The notes: a model not told the origin generated them from the letters alone. 64,000 nt of DNA from Acidovorax_G lacteus (GCF_039540375.1 NZ_BAABEX010000013.1:218552-282551), one strand, 5' to 3'. Shown: positions 8,536-17,174, counted from the stretch's first letter. Translations and numbers: made by a program.

Positions 8536-9630
8536 TCAGCCCTGCAGCGTGGCCATGTGGCCCAGGGCTGGGTCGCCTCCGCCCTGGCGCAGCGCATCGA
8601 ACAGCGCCTGCGTGGCGGCCGGGCCGCGGTGGTGCTGCACCTGCACCCAGGGCGTGGGCGGTGCCTGCACGGCGCCCAGCAGCTGCTGCCAAGACGCCAC
8701 CAGCCGCGCATTCAGGCCCGCAGCGCCCCAGTCGGCATTGCGCTTCTTGACCTGCGCCGGGGCAAAGAACATCACCGGCCGCGGGCCAGGCAACTGGCCC
8801 GCGCCACCCAGGTCGTGCACGTGGCTCGCGCCCACCGCGCAGCTGTAACGCAGACCGCTCACATGCGCGTGTACGCGCTGGCGCAGGGCCACGCTGCCCG
8901 CAAAGTCGATGTACACGCTGGGCGTGTCGGGTGTGAGCGATTCCAGCGCGTCGTAGGCCACCACGCGGTGGTAACAGCCCAGCCGTTCGCAAAACGCCTG
9001 GTTGGACGCGGAGGTCAGGCCCACCACTTCCAGCCCGGTGCGGCGCGACAGCTCCAGCGCCGTGCCCCAGGCCGTCTTGCTCGATGCGCTGGACAGCAGC
9101 ATGCGCGTGGCGCCGAAGTGCTGGTTGTCGTCCAGAAAGTCGTCGATCAGCCACGAGGTGATGTACAGCGGGCGCAGCAGCGCCTGCAGGTCTTCGGTGT
9201 CCGGTTGATAGAACGGGTCGGACGCGGCGCGCAGGTACTGGTTGTAGACCGGGTGCAGGCCCGCGCGGTGGGCCGCTCCGTCGGCAAAACCTGCTGCGCT
9301 GACCCGTGCCGGGGTCAACACCACCTCGGTGGCCATGGGCCAGTAGCCGTAGAGGCGCTCGCCCACCGGGAGGCCCTCGTGCGCCGATTCGACCACCGTG
9401 CCAAAGCCCCAGACCGGCACGATGCCCCAGCCGTCTTCACCACTCGGGAAGAACTGCCAGTACTGCAGCATGCCGCCCATGGCCGCGTAGGTGATGTTGT
9501 TGGCGGTGAGGGCGAAGGCATCCACGCGCACGCGGATGTCGCCTGCACCCACGGGGGCAGCGGGGCTTTGGCGCAGGCGGGTCTGTGCCAGGTCGTCCTG
9601 GCGCACGAGCAGGGTGGTGATGGTTGTCAT
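8536..9630 (-). CDS. DUF2855 family protein (MDR-like)
   Basis: 364 aa from ATG 9630. The N-terminal half has DIRVRVDAFALTANNITYA, a GroES-like segment reminiscent of medium-chain dehydrogenases. The middle LLSSASSKTAWGTA and LEVVGLTSASN segments resemble a degenerate nucleotide-binding fold. These features match the DUF2855 family, which has no assigned reaction. No zinc ligands of classical alcohol dehydrogenases are seen. Its stop lies 61 nt before the SrkA start. Confidence 0.78.
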   Translation of the reverse strand: MTTITTLLVRQDDLAQTRLRQSPAAPVGAGDIRVRVDAFALTANNITYAAMGGMLQYWQFFPSGEDGWGIVPVWGFGTVVESAHEGLPVGERLYGYWPMATEVVLTPARVSAAGFADGAAHRAGLHPVYNQYLRAASDPFYQPDTEDLQALLRPLYITSWLIDDFLDDNQHFGATRMLLSSASSKTAWGTALELSRRTGLEVVGLTSASNQAFCERLGCYHRVVAYDALESLTPDTPSVYIDFAGSVALRQRVHAHVSGLRYSCAVGASHVHDLGGAGQLPGPRPVMFFAPAQVKKRNADWGAAGLNARLVASWQQLLGAVQAPPTPWVQVQHHRGPAATQALFDALRQGGGDPALGHMATLQG

Positions 9631-9719
9631 GAGCGCGAAGTTAGGGCCAATGCGCGCCGCGCTCAACCACCGGCTGCCGCCTGCGTGACAGCCGTGCGCA
9701 GCCACGCACACGGGGGCGC

Positions 9720-11132
9720 TCAGTGCTCCGACATGTCGGCCAGGCGGGCAAAGGGCAGGGCCTGCTTGACGAGGATGACGGTGCACGGCGCGTCGCGGGC
9801 CACGCGCATGGGCACGGTGGCCACGAATCGCTGCATCTGCAGGCCGTGGGTGGCCGCGCCCAGGATCATCATGCTCACGCGATTGCCTTCGGCATAGCGC
9901 ACCAGCGCCTGGGCCACGTCGGACGATTCCAGCACATGAAAGCTCACATGGTGTCCCGCCAGGTCGAGCGGCTGCACCCACTGCTGCAGGCGCGCCAGAT
10001 GCTGGCGGTGCACCGTGGTTTCGCTGCGCGCACTGTCGGTGCTGCTGGTGGCCGAGGGCGAGATCACCGTCACGCACGCCAGCCGCGCGCCCGGGCGAAT
10101 GCCCAGCGAGCGCGCCACCGCCTGGCGCAGCGAATACAGCGTGGCATCGCTCACATCGGCGTGCGGCACGGCCACCATCACGATGGGGGTGTCCTCGGCC
10201 TGCTCGCTGGGCAGTGGGCTCGGCTGGTACTGCATGCCCGCCGCCTTGACCCAGCGGCGCAGGTGGTTGCCCACCGACGGACCTTGCAGGCGCTCGGCGC
10301 GCTCGCTGAGCGCGACCTGCTCGGGATGGGCCAGGTCAAACGCCAGGTGCGCGGCCGAGGGGTAGCGCTGCGCGGCCTCGGGCTCCAGGCAGCGCAGGAT
10401 CACCTCTTGCAACCAGCCCGGCACCTCGGGGTTGTGCCGCCGCGGCGGGGTGGGGGCCATCCACAGCCGCTGGCGCAGTCCGCCCGCCGTGGCCGGAGCG
10501 CCAAAGGGCAGCTCGCCCGTGACCAGTTCGTAGAGCATCACGCCGATGGCAAACACATCGCTGCGCGGGTCGCCGCGCACGCCCACCACCTGCTCGGGTG
10601 CGATCCAGGCCGGCGAGCCCACTGCCTTGCGCATTTCTTCGGCCAGCAGGTCGGGCTGGTGCGCGTGGCACGACAGCCCGAAGTCCAGCAGCACGGCCCG
10701 GTCGTCGTCGCGCAGCAGCACGTTGGCCGGTTTGAGGTCGAGGTGGCAGACGTTCTGCTGGTGCAGGCTGTGGGCCGCATGGGCCATGGCCACACCCAGG
10801 CGTGCGGCCTGCTCGGCGGTGGCGCGGCCGTGTTCCTGCATCCACTGGTCGAGTGTGTAGCCCGGCACATATTCCATCACCAGGTAGGGCAGGCGCTCCA
10901 GGTCGCCCGCGGCAATGAAGCGGGGCACATGGGGGCCTGTGAGCATCGGCAGGATCTGCAGTTCCACCTCGAAGCTCACGATGTTCTCGGCGCCATCGCC
11001 CGCGGTCATGCGCGGGATCTTCATGGCCATGGCAAAGCCCGGGCTTTCGCGGCCGTCGGCGTATTCCACCCGGTAGATGTGGGCCATGCCGCCGGCATGG
11101 ATGCATTCGGCTATGGCAAAGCCGTCGACCAC
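9720..11132 (-). CDS. Ser/Thr protein kinase fused to a universal stress protein (UspA) domain; start probably frameshifted
   Basis: 470 aa when read from the GTG at 11132. The kinase domain occupies residues ~1-270: VAIK-type lysine K38 (AMKIPRM), catalytic loop HLDLKPANVLL (Asp132, Lys134, Asn137), DFG at 150-152 and the APE-like WIAPEQ. The glycine loop reads HAGGMAHIY. Residues ~320-470 resemble UspA (VMVAVPHADVS, MMILGAATHGLQ, CTVILVKQ). An ATG at 11157 overlaps the stop of the upstream metallophosphoesterase (ATGA) but is one base out of frame. Deleting one C in the CCAAAGGC run (about 11136-11143) would give an N-terminus beginning MKLLDKGTVVDGF. That is very likely the intended start, so either a sequencing error or a real mutation is present. 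Confidence 0.85.
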   Translation of the reverse strand: MVDGFAIAECIHAGGMAHIYRVEYADGRESPGFAMAMKIPRMTAGDGAENIVSFEVELQILPMLTGPHVPRFIAAGDLERLPYLVMEYVPGYTLDQWMQEHGRATAEQAARLGVAMAHAAHSLHQQNVCHLDLKPANVLLRDDDRAVLLDFGLSCHAHQPDLLAEEMRKAVGSPAWIAPEQVVGVRGDPRSDVFAIGVMLYELVTGELPFGAPATAGGLRQRLWMAPTPPRRHNPEVPGWLQEVILRCLEPEAAQRYPSAAHLAFDLAHPEQVALSERAERLQGPSVGNHLRRWVKAAGMQYQPSPLPSEQAEDTPIVMVAVPHADVSDATLYSLRQAVARSLGIRPGARLACVTVISPSATSSTDSARSETTVHRQHLARLQQWVQPLDLAGHHVSFHVLESSDVAQALVRYAEGNRVSMMILGAATHGLQMQRFVATVPMRVARDAPCTVILVKQALPFARLADMSEH

Positions 11133-11153
11133 GGTGCCTTTGGTCCAGCAGTT

Positions 11154-11924
11154 TCATCGTCCCCTCTCCAGGCGTAGTGCAAATTCTTCGGGCATCGCGC
11201 CGCTGGTGCGAATGGCCTGCGCTGCCGCATCCACGGCATAAGGCGTGCGCTCGAAGCGCAGCGTGGCGCGCTCGGTGTCCAGCAGCGCCCACATGGCGCG
11301 GGCATCGCCATCGCGCGGCTGGCCCACCGAGCCAATGGTCGCCACCCAGCGGCGGTGGCGCGGTATCGGGATCGGTACGCCGGGCGTTGGTGCAAAGCGC
11401 ATGAGTCCGCCACTGGCGCCGCGGTAGTACAGCGCCTGGTGGTGCACATGGCCGCAGGCCACGAGGTGCAGGTCGGGCTGGTCGCGCAGGGCGGCGTCCA
11501 GGCAGCGCGTGGCCGCAGCTTCGTCTTCTACGTAGCGCCAGCGCTCGGGCTGGTCGGCGCTCGCATGCACCAGCAGCGTCGGGCCGATGCGGGCCGTCAA
11601 CGGCAGCGCCGCCAGAAACGTGCGCTGCGCGTTGTCGAGCTGGCTGCGCGTCCATGCCGCGCCCTGCGCTCCCATGCTCTGGGCGGCGGTATCGCCCGGT
11701 GCGGGCGGGTGCAGCGCCATGGCATCGTGGTTGCCTTGCAGCACCCATCCACCCTCGGCCTGCACCGCGCGGGCCCGGTCCACCACATAGGCCGGGTCCC
11801 CGCCATATCCCACCAGGTCGCCCAGCACCGCCAGACGCTCGGCGCCCAGCGCCCCCGCCTGCAGCACGCAGGCGTCCCAGGCCTGCCGGTTGGCATGGAT
11901 GTCCGACAGCAGCGCGATCCTCAT
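11154..11924 (-). CDS. Metallophosphoesterase (calcineurin-like, possible protein phosphatase)
   Basis: 256 aa from ATG 11924, with GGAGGAG about 7 nt upstream. The dimetal phosphoesterase blocks are all present: LLSDIHAN, LGDLVGYGGDP, LQGNHD, LLVHAS and ACGHVHHQ. The subgroup is the YfcE/UPF0025-like family containing diadenosine-tetraphosphatase and phosphoprotein phosphatase members. Its TGA stop shares bases with an ATG that would start the downstream kinase gene (11154-11157). A kinase-phosphatase pair acting on shared substrates is a reasonable inference from this coupling. Confidence 0.85.
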   Translation of the reverse strand: MRIALLSDIHANRQAWDACVLQAGALGAERLAVLGDLVGYGGDPAYVVDRARAVQAEGGWVLQGNHDAMALHPPAPGDTAAQSMGAQGAAWTRSQLDNAQRTFLAALPLTARIGPTLLVHASADQPERWRYVEDEAAATRCLDAALRDQPDLHLVACGHVHHQALYYRGASGGLMRFAPTPGVPIPIPRHRRWVATIGSVGQPRDGDARAMWALLDTERATLRFERTPYAVDAAAQAIRTSGAMPEEFALRLERGR

Positions 11925-12512
11925 GGCATGTCTCCTCCCGGGCTCTGGTGCCCGGTGTGTCGGCGCGGAGGGCCGCGTGCCCTGCGCCGTATCGGCTCCA
12001 TGATCCCAGCCCAAACTGAGCGCAGGCTTGCAAGGCGGCATGCGCTGCAGCGCCATTGTGGAAGGTGCCTGCATGGGGCCCAAGGGCGGTCTGTTCAACC
12101 CTTGATCTGCATCAGCTGAGGCCCAGGGGTGCGCACCGCGGGCATGGGCTGGTGCGTGTTGGTGAGGGCTGCGCAGTGCCCACAGGGGGCGGCAGCGCCC
12201 GGCATTGGGTGGACCCGTGCGCAGTGGAGGCCCGACGCCGCCGCGCTAGCGAGCCAGAGAGACAACAGCTTGGAACGGGCCCAGGCGGCGTGCGGTGTCG
12301 ATGGAATGTGAGGCTGTGGGAGCCGTGACCGGTGCGCGACGCAGGTGCCTGCGGATATGGCGTGGCCCAGAAGATCGCCGGTGCTGCAGCGGGGGGGGTA
12401 GATGCGCGCCGCAGGGTGTGCGCGGCGATCCGCAGCAGCCCATGGGCAGGGGCTGCCGTGGGCTGCGCCCGGGCTCCTGCAGCGGAGCCGTCGGGCGACA
12501 GGGCCAGGGCGT
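11925..12512. other. Intergenic region with no recognisable gene
   Basis: About 590 bases between the metallophosphoesterase start and the ohr stop. Several open frames exist on both strands, but none has recognisable protein motifs or a credible ribosome site. The region should contain the promoter of the phosphoesterase-kinase operon. I see no clear sigma70 match and no strong hairpin. Confidence 0.5.
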
Positions 12513-12905
12513 TTACTTCAGCGTGATGGTCACGTCGATGTTGCCGCGCGTGGCGTTGGAGTAGGGGCACACCTGGTGGGCGGCGTCCACCACGGCCTGG
12601 GCGGCGGCGCGGTCCATGCCTGGCAGGCTCACGGCCAGGCGTGCGGCCACGCCGTAGCCCTGGCCGACCTTGCCCAGGTCCACTTCAGCGTCCACCGACA
12701 GGTCGGCNNNNNNNNNNNNNNNNNNNNNNNNNNNNNNNNNNNNNNNNNNNNNNNNNNNNNNNNNNNNNNNNNNNNNNNNNNNNNCAGCGCCGCCGGGAGG
12801 CGAGAGCTTGACGTCCAGGCGACCGTCGTCGGTGCGCGAGGCGCCATCGCGGCCGCCCGTGGTGTGGGCGCGGGCGGTGTACAGAACTTGGTCGAGCGAT
12901 GCCAT
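12513..12905 (-). CDS. ohr: Organic hydroperoxide resistance protein Ohr (interrupted by assembly gap)
   Basis: The N-terminus MASLDQVLYTARAHTTGG and the C-terminus VCPYSNATRGNIDVTITLK are those of Ohr, a thiol peroxidase that detoxifies organic hydroperoxides. The 77-N gap removes the segment that should contain the peroxidatic Cys (an FAAGYSACF-type motif). The resolving Cys in VCPYSN is present. As drawn the gene gives 130 aa. Family members are near 140, so the true gap is probably somewhat longer than 77 bases. It lies 11 nt downstream of ohrR on the same strand, forming an operon. Confidence 0.92.
   Translation of the reverse strand: MASLDQVLYTARAHTTGGRDGASRTDDGRLDVKLSPPGGAXXXXXXXXXXXXXXXXXXXXXXXXXXADLSVDAEVDLGKVGQGYGVAARLAVSLPGMDRAAAQAVVDAAHQVCPYSNATRGNIDVTITLK
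12708..12784. other. Assembly gap (77 N)
   Basis: A run of 77 undetermined bases inside ohr. Both flanks stay in the same reading frame, but comparison with the usual Ohr length suggests that the number of Ns is an estimate. Confidence 0.99.
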
Positions 12906-12916
12906 GGTGATTTCCT

Positions 12917-13444
12917 TCAAGAGAGATCCGCCGAAGCGGGGGACGGGACACACGAAGCGGCCGATGCCGTGCCATGCAGGCGCGACCGCAGGGATTGGAG
13001 CTGGGCGGTGAGCGCCGCCAGTTCGGGCAACGTGCATTGCGATTGCTGGAGCACGCAATGCGGAATCTCGCGCGCCGGGTCGCGCAGGGCCCAGCCGGCG
13101 TCGGTCAGGGCCACGCGCACGCGCCGTTCGTCGGCCGCGTCGCGCTGCCGCTGCAGCAGGCCGGCGGCTTCCAGCCGCTTGAGCAAGGGCGTCAGCGTGC
13201 CGGAGTCGAGAAACAGCCGTTCGCCCAGCTCGCCCACCGTCACGCCGTCGGCCTGCCACAGGGCCAGCATGACGAGGTACTGCGGGTAGGTCAGGCCCAG
13301 CGTGTCGAGCAACGGCTTGTAGAGCTTGGTCATGGCCAGTGACGCCGAATACAGCGCAAAGCACACCTGGTGGTCCAGCAGCAACTCCGGCGGGCTGGGC
13401 GCGCGGGGCGGCACGGCAGGGATGGAGGCGGCGGGTGACGGCAT
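12917..13444 (-). CDS. ohrR: OhrR, MarR-family organic peroxide sensor/repressor
   Basis: 175 aa from ATG 13444. The winged-helix MarR core includes LTYPQYLVMLALW, GERLFLDSGTLTPLLKRLE and DERRVRVALTDAG. The reactive cysteine is Cys28 in DHQVCFALYSAS, where OhrR senses organic hydroperoxide. Cys130 and Cys137 near the C-terminus could supply the second thiol of a two-Cys (Xanthomonas-type) mechanism. The extra N-terminal Pro-rich ~19 residues are unremarkable. A perfect AT-rich palindrome lies just upstream, so the gene is presumably autoregulated together with ohr. Confidence 0.93.
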   Translation of the reverse strand: MPSPAASIPAVPPRAPSPPELLLDHQVCFALYSASLAMTKLYKPLLDTLGLTYPQYLVMLALWQADGVTVGELGERLFLDSGTLTPLLKRLEAAGLLQRQRDAADERRVRVALTDAGWALRDPAREIPHCVLQQSQCTLPELAALTAQLQSLRSRLHGTASAASCVPSPASADLS

Positions 13445-13459
13445 GGCGTAATTGTGATG

Positions 13460-13474
13460 TGCAATTAAATTGCA
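13460..13474. promoter_or_regulatory. Probable OhrR operator upstream of ohrR-ohr
   Basis: TGCAATTAAATTGCA is a perfect 15-bp palindrome 16 nt upstream of the ohrR start. It closely matches the AATT-centred inverted repeats known to bind OhrR proteins. On the minus strand a possible -35 (TTGCCA, about 13491-13486) lies upstream, and the palindrome would cover the -10 region. Confidence 0.75.
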
Positions 13475-13563
13475 CGCAATCTAATTGGCAATATCCCTTT
13501 CGGCCCCAGGGTCGACGCATCGCCGCAAGCCGCCTCGGGCGATGGTTGAGAGAGTTTTCAGGG

Positions 13564-13610
13564 GCTCGTGCTTGTCTGGCAAGCACGAGTAGCTATTAAA
13601 TCAATAGCAT
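13564..13610 (+). repeat. Dispersed compound hairpin repeat, copy 2
   Basis: GCTCGTGCTTG (13564-13574) pairs with CAAGCACGAG(T), then GCTATT...AATAGC (13592... in the same order as copy 1) follows. It lies in the ~320-base gap between ohrR and the 3-hydroxyacyl-CoA dehydrogenase gene, and nothing else recognisable is in that gap beyond the OhrR operator. Confidence 0.85.
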
Positions 13611-13765
13611 TTTGTCAAAGCTGGTGCTGTACGCCGCAGTGGCGCGGCCTTTGCCTGCGCAAGCAGCGGGGCGCCACAGCACTATCAACGCCCCAGGCCT
13701 GCCCGGGCGGGCGCCTGCCACGGGGCCACAGGCGCACACGGCGCTGTGGCACGCAGCGGGCCGTT

Positions 13766-14614
13766 TCAATAGGCGTAGACGCCGCGCCCGGTCTTACGGC
13801 CCAGGCGCCCTGCAGCCACCATTTCCTTGAGCAGCGGGCAGGGGCGGTACTTGCTGTCGCCAAACTCTTTCAGGTAGACCTCCATCACCGCCAGGCACAC
13901 GTCCAGGCCGATCATGTCGGCCAGTGCCAGCGGGCCAATGGGCTGGTTGCAGCCCAGCTTCATGCCCGCGTCGATGTCTTCGGGCGTGGCCAGACCCTCG
14001 GCCAGCACAAAGAAGGCCTCGTTGATCATGGGCACAAGGATGCGGTTGACCACGAAGCCCGGTGCGTTCTTGACCGTGATCGGCGTCTTGCCCAAGGCCA
14101 CGGCCAGTGCGTGCACCGCGTCGTGCGTGGCGTCGCTGGTCTGCAGGCCGCGGATGATCTCCACCAGCGCCATCATGGGCACGGGGTTGAAGAAGTGCAT
14201 GCCAATGAAGCGGTCGGCACGGCCTGTGGCGGCGGCCAGTTGCGTGATCGAGATCGACGAGGTGTTGGAGGCGATGATCACCTCGGGTCGGGCCAGCGCA
14301 TCCACCTGCTTGAGGATCTTGACCTTGAGTTCGTGGTTCTCTGTGGCCGCCTCAATGATCAGGTCGGCCGACTGCAGATCCTCGTAGCGCGTGGAGCCCT
14401 GGATGCGCGCCAGCGCTGCATCCTTGTCGGCGGCGGTGATCTTCTCTTTCTTGATCAGCCGGTCTAGGCTGCCGGCCACGGTGGCGATGCCTTTTTGCAC
14501 CGCAGCATCCGAGATGTCCACCATGACCACAGGAATGCCTGCCACCGCGCATGCCTGTGCGATGCCGTTGCCCATGGTGCCTGCGCCGATGATGCCAACC
14601 GTACGAATCTGCAT
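13766..14614 (-). CDS. 3-hydroxybutyryl-CoA / 3-hydroxyacyl-CoA dehydrogenase
   Basis: 282 aa from ATG 14614 (MQIRTVGIIGAG). The N-terminal Rossmann motif GAGTMGNGIAQ binds NAD. The SNTSSISI and GMHFFNPVPMM blocks carry the catalytic His region, and KTPITVKNAPGFVVNRIL begins the C-terminal dimer domain. The single-domain length fits HbdA/PaaH-type enzymes that oxidise 3-hydroxyacyl-CoA in butyrate, PHB or aromatic degradation pathways. It is divergent from the GMC oxidoreductase with a 115-nt gap. Nothing nearby fixes the pathway. Confidence 0.93.
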   Translation of the reverse strand: MQIRTVGIIGAGTMGNGIAQACAVAGIPVVMVDISDAAVQKGIATVAGSLDRLIKKEKITAADKDAALARIQGSTRYEDLQSADLIIEAATENHELKVKILKQVDALARPEVIIASNTSSISITQLAAATGRADRFIGMHFFNPVPMMALVEIIRGLQTSDATHDAVHALAVALGKTPITVKNAPGFVVNRILVPMINEAFFVLAEGLATPEDIDAGMKLGCNQPIGPLALADMIGLDVCLAVMEVYLKEFGDSKYRPCPLLKEMVAAGRLGRKTGRGVYAY

Positions 14615-14729
14615 ATAGAGAGCTCTCTTCAAAGTGAAAACGACGCCGAAGATGGTACGCGCAATCGCACGGTCGTTCGGTTATCGTGGCCCGGCACAAC
14701 AACACATCCAGAAGCGGTGAAGGGGACCC

Positions 14730-16343
14730 ATGTTTGACTATGTCGTGATCGGCGGAGGCTCCGCCGGCTCGGTGCTGGCTGGCCGCCTGTCGGAAGACCC
14801 GGCCGTGCGCGTGTGCCTGCTTGAGGCCGGGCCAGCCGACCAGAGCGTGTTCATTCACTGTCCGGCGGGTATCGCCGTAATGGCCAAGTTTGAGCTCAAT
14901 GGCTGGGGCCAATACACCACCCCCCAGCCTGGTCTCAATGGCCGCAAGGGCTTCCAGCCGCGGGGCAAAGTGCTGGGCGGATCCAGTTCCATCAATGCCA
15001 TGGTCTACATCCGCGGCCAGCATGCCGACTACGACCACTGGGCTTCACAAGGCAATGCGGGCTGGGGTTGGAACGACGTCAAGCCTTACTTCCTGCGTGC
15101 CGAACACAACGAGCGCGGTGGCGACGACTGGCACAGCCAGGGGGGACCGTTCAACGTGGCCGACCTGCGATCGCCCAATCGCTTCAGCCATGCGTTTGTC
15201 GAGGCCGGGGTACAAGCGGGCCATCCCCACAACCGGGACTTCAACGGTGCCGACCAGGAAGGCGTGGGCCTGTACCAAGTCACGCACAAGAACGGCGAAC
15301 GCCACAGCGCTGCCAAAGGCTACCTGACGCCGCACCTGAGCCGGCCCAATCTGCAGGTGGTGACCGGCGCACGGGCCACCCGCATCCTCTTCGAAGGGCG
15401 GCGTGCTGTAGGAGTGGAATACCGTATCGGCAGCCAGGGGCCGCTGCAGCAGGTGCGCGCGCAGCGCGAGGTGCTGCTGAGCGCTGGCGCTTTGCTGTCG
15501 CCGCAATTGTTGATGCTGTCAGGCGTGGGGCCTGGTGCACACCTGCAGCAGCACGGCATCCCCGTTGCGCACGACCTGCCTGGCGTGGGCCAGCATTTGC
15601 ACGACCATCCGGATGTGGTGCAAGTGCTCGACGCGCCCCAGTTGCGCGACCTTTTTGGCCTCTCGCTGTCCGGCATGGTGTCGGCGCTGCGGGGTATCCA
15701 GGAATGGCGGCGCAGCCGCACGGGCCTGCTGACCACCAACTTCGCCGAAGCCGGGGGCTTCATCAAGAGCGCCCCTTCTGAGCCGGTGCCGGATCTGCAA
15801 CTGCATTTTGTGGTGGGCAAACTGGTAGACCATGGCCGCAAGACCGTGCTCGGCCACGGCTACTCGGCCCACGTGTGCCTGCTGCAACCGCGCAGCCGCG
15901 GCAGCGTGACGCTGGCAAGCCCCGATCCGCACGCCCTGCCGCTGGTCGATCCAGCGTTTTTCGCCGACCCCGACGACATGCAGCGCATGGTGCGTGGCTT
16001 CAAGCGCACGCGCGAGATCCTGCAGCAGCCGGCCCTGGCCCAGTACGGTGCCAAGGAACTGGCGGCCTCGGCCAGTGCGCAAAGCGATGCTGAGATCGAG
16101 CAGTTCATTCGCAACTACGCCGACACCATCTACCACCCGGTGGGCAGTTGTCGCATGGGCCCGGGGCCTCGGGACGTGGTGGATGCCGAACTGCGTGTGC
16201 ATGGCCTGCAAGGCCTGCGCGTGGTCGATGCGTCGATCATGCCGCGCATCGTGAGCGGCAACACCAACGCGCCCACGGTGATGATTGCCGAAAAAGCCGT
16301 GGACATGATCCGGGCGAGTGCCCGGGCAGGGGCCGTGGCCTGA
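14730..16343 (+). CDS. GMC-family FAD oxidoreductase (alcohol/choline dehydrogenase-like)
   Basis: 537 aa, a normal family length. Start ATG 14730 has AAGGGGA upstream. The FAD-binding VIGGGSAGSVLAGRLSED opens the protein, GMC signature 1 is GKVLGGSSSINAMVYIRG, and signature 2 lies around LLSAGALLSPQLLMLSGVGP. The C-terminal active-site His region is YHPVGSCRMG, with a paired Asn in SGNTNAPTVMIAE. It probably oxidises a primary alcohol and passes electrons to the respiratory chain. The substrate is not determined. The stop abuts the convergent ABC permease stop with no gap. Confidence 0.93.
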   Translation: MFDYVVIGGGSAGSVLAGRLSEDPAVRVCLLEAGPADQSVFIHCPAGIAVMAKFELNGWGQYTTPQPGLNGRKGFQPRGKVLGGSSSINAMVYIRGQHADYDHWASQGNAGWGWNDVKPYFLRAEHNERGGDDWHSQGGPFNVADLRSPNRFSHAFVEAGVQAGHPHNRDFNGADQEGVGLYQVTHKNGERHSAAKGYLTPHLSRPNLQVVTGARATRILFEGRRAVGVEYRIGSQGPLQQVRAQREVLLSAGALLSPQLLMLSGVGPGAHLQQHGIPVAHDLPGVGQHLHDHPDVVQVLDAPQLRDLFGLSLSGMVSALRGIQEWRRSRTGLLTTNFAEAGGFIKSAPSEPVPDLQLHFVVGKLVDHGRKTVLGHGYSAHVCLLQPRSRGSVTLASPDPHALPLVDPAFFADPDDMQRMVRGFKRTREILQQPALAQYGAKELAASASAQSDAEIEQFIRNYADTIYHPVGSCRMGPGPRDVVDAELRVHGLQGLRVVDASIMPRIVSGNTNAPTVMIAEKAVDMIRASARAGAVA

Positions 16344-17174
16344 TCAGGCGCCGAACCGTCGGCGCGTGAGTGCCAGCGCCAGCCAGAATGCCAGCACCGT
16401 GGTGCATGCCAGGACCAGCCCGTGGCGAAGCGGGTGGGCTGGCCAGGTGTCCATGAACATTGGTCTGACCAATTCGACCGCATTGGTCAGCGGTAACCAG
16501 TCCGACACGCCGCGCACCCAGTCAGGCAACTGTTCGCGCGGAAAAAACACGCCCGAGAGGAACATCATGGGCGTCAGTACGAGCGTGAAGTAGTAAGTGA
16601 AGAAGTCGTAGCCCTTGGCCAGCGCGTTGAAGATCAGCGCGATGCTCGAGAACATGATGCCTACGCCCAATAGCACGGGCCATGCCACCAGCAGTTTGGG
16701 GCTGTGGCTGATGCCCAGCGCCAGCATCACGCCCAGGATGGCGGTGACCGTGAACAGCGCCTTGAAAGCCGCCCACAGCATTTCGGCCAGCACCACGTCG
16801 TCGAGCGTGACCGGGGCATTCATGATGCCATCCCAGGTCTTTTGCACATGCATGCGCGAGAACGCCGAGTACAGCGCCTCGAAGCTGGCGGCGTTCATGG
16901 CACTCATGCAGATGGAGCCGCTGGCCAGAAACAGGATGTACGGGACCTGCTGCTCGCCGGCGCTGACCTGTCCGACCAGCGCACCCATGCCGTAACCGAA
17001 GGCCACAAGCCACATCAGTGGCTCCGCGATGTTGCCGACCAGACTGGGAATGGCGAGCTTGCGCCACACCAGCAGATTGCGCAGGAACACGGGCCACCAG
17101 CGACGGGACAGCTGAGGTGCGCGCCACACCGAAGGCACAGGTCTGGTGGAGGCAGAGGAGGGTGCGGAGTTCAT
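16344..17174 (-). CDS. NodJ-like ABC-2 transporter permease
   Basis: 276 aa from ATG 17174. Six hydrophobic segments and the ABC-2 signature near LTPMMFLSGVFFPREQLP identify an export permease of the NodJ/DrrB type. WRKLAIPSLVGNIAEPLMWL is typical of the NodJ subgroup. The matching NodI-like ATPase is encoded at 23013-23954 on the same strand, about 5.8 kb upstream, with the cyanate cassette between. Family members normally sit beside their ATPase. Substrate unknown; rhizobial homologues export lipo-chitooligosaccharide, but that should not be assumed here. Confidence 0.88.
   Translation of the reverse strand: MNSAPSSASTRPVPSVWRAPQLSRRWWPVFLRNLLVWRKLAIPSLVGNIAEPLMWLVAFGYGMGALVGQVSAGEQQVPYILFLASGSICMSAMNAASFEALYSAFSRMHVQKTWDGIMNAPVTLDDVVLAEMLWAAFKALFTVTAILGVMLALGISHSPKLLVAWPVLLGVGIMFSSIALIFNALAKGYDFFTYYFTLVLTPMMFLSGVFFPREQLPDWVRGVSDWLPLTNAVELVRPMFMDTWPAHPLRHGLVLACTTVLAFWLALALTRRRFGA

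Noticed and set aside
7314..9897. Long plus-strand open frames across the SrkA and DUF2855 genes
   Set aside because: Shadows of minus-strand genes with clear motifs; their products are His/Gln/Arg-rich and unrecognisable.
12112..12570. 152-codon minus-strand frame in the gap before ohr
   Set aside because: Ser/Pro/Ala/Arg-rich, no ribosome site, overlaps the ohr 3' end. I could not support it as a gene.
14617..14628. Perfect palindrome AGAGAGCTCTCT at the start of the 3-hydroxyacyl-CoA dehydrogenase gene
   Set aside because: It overlaps the ribosome-site region. With no second copy and no nearby regulator gene, I treat it as chance.
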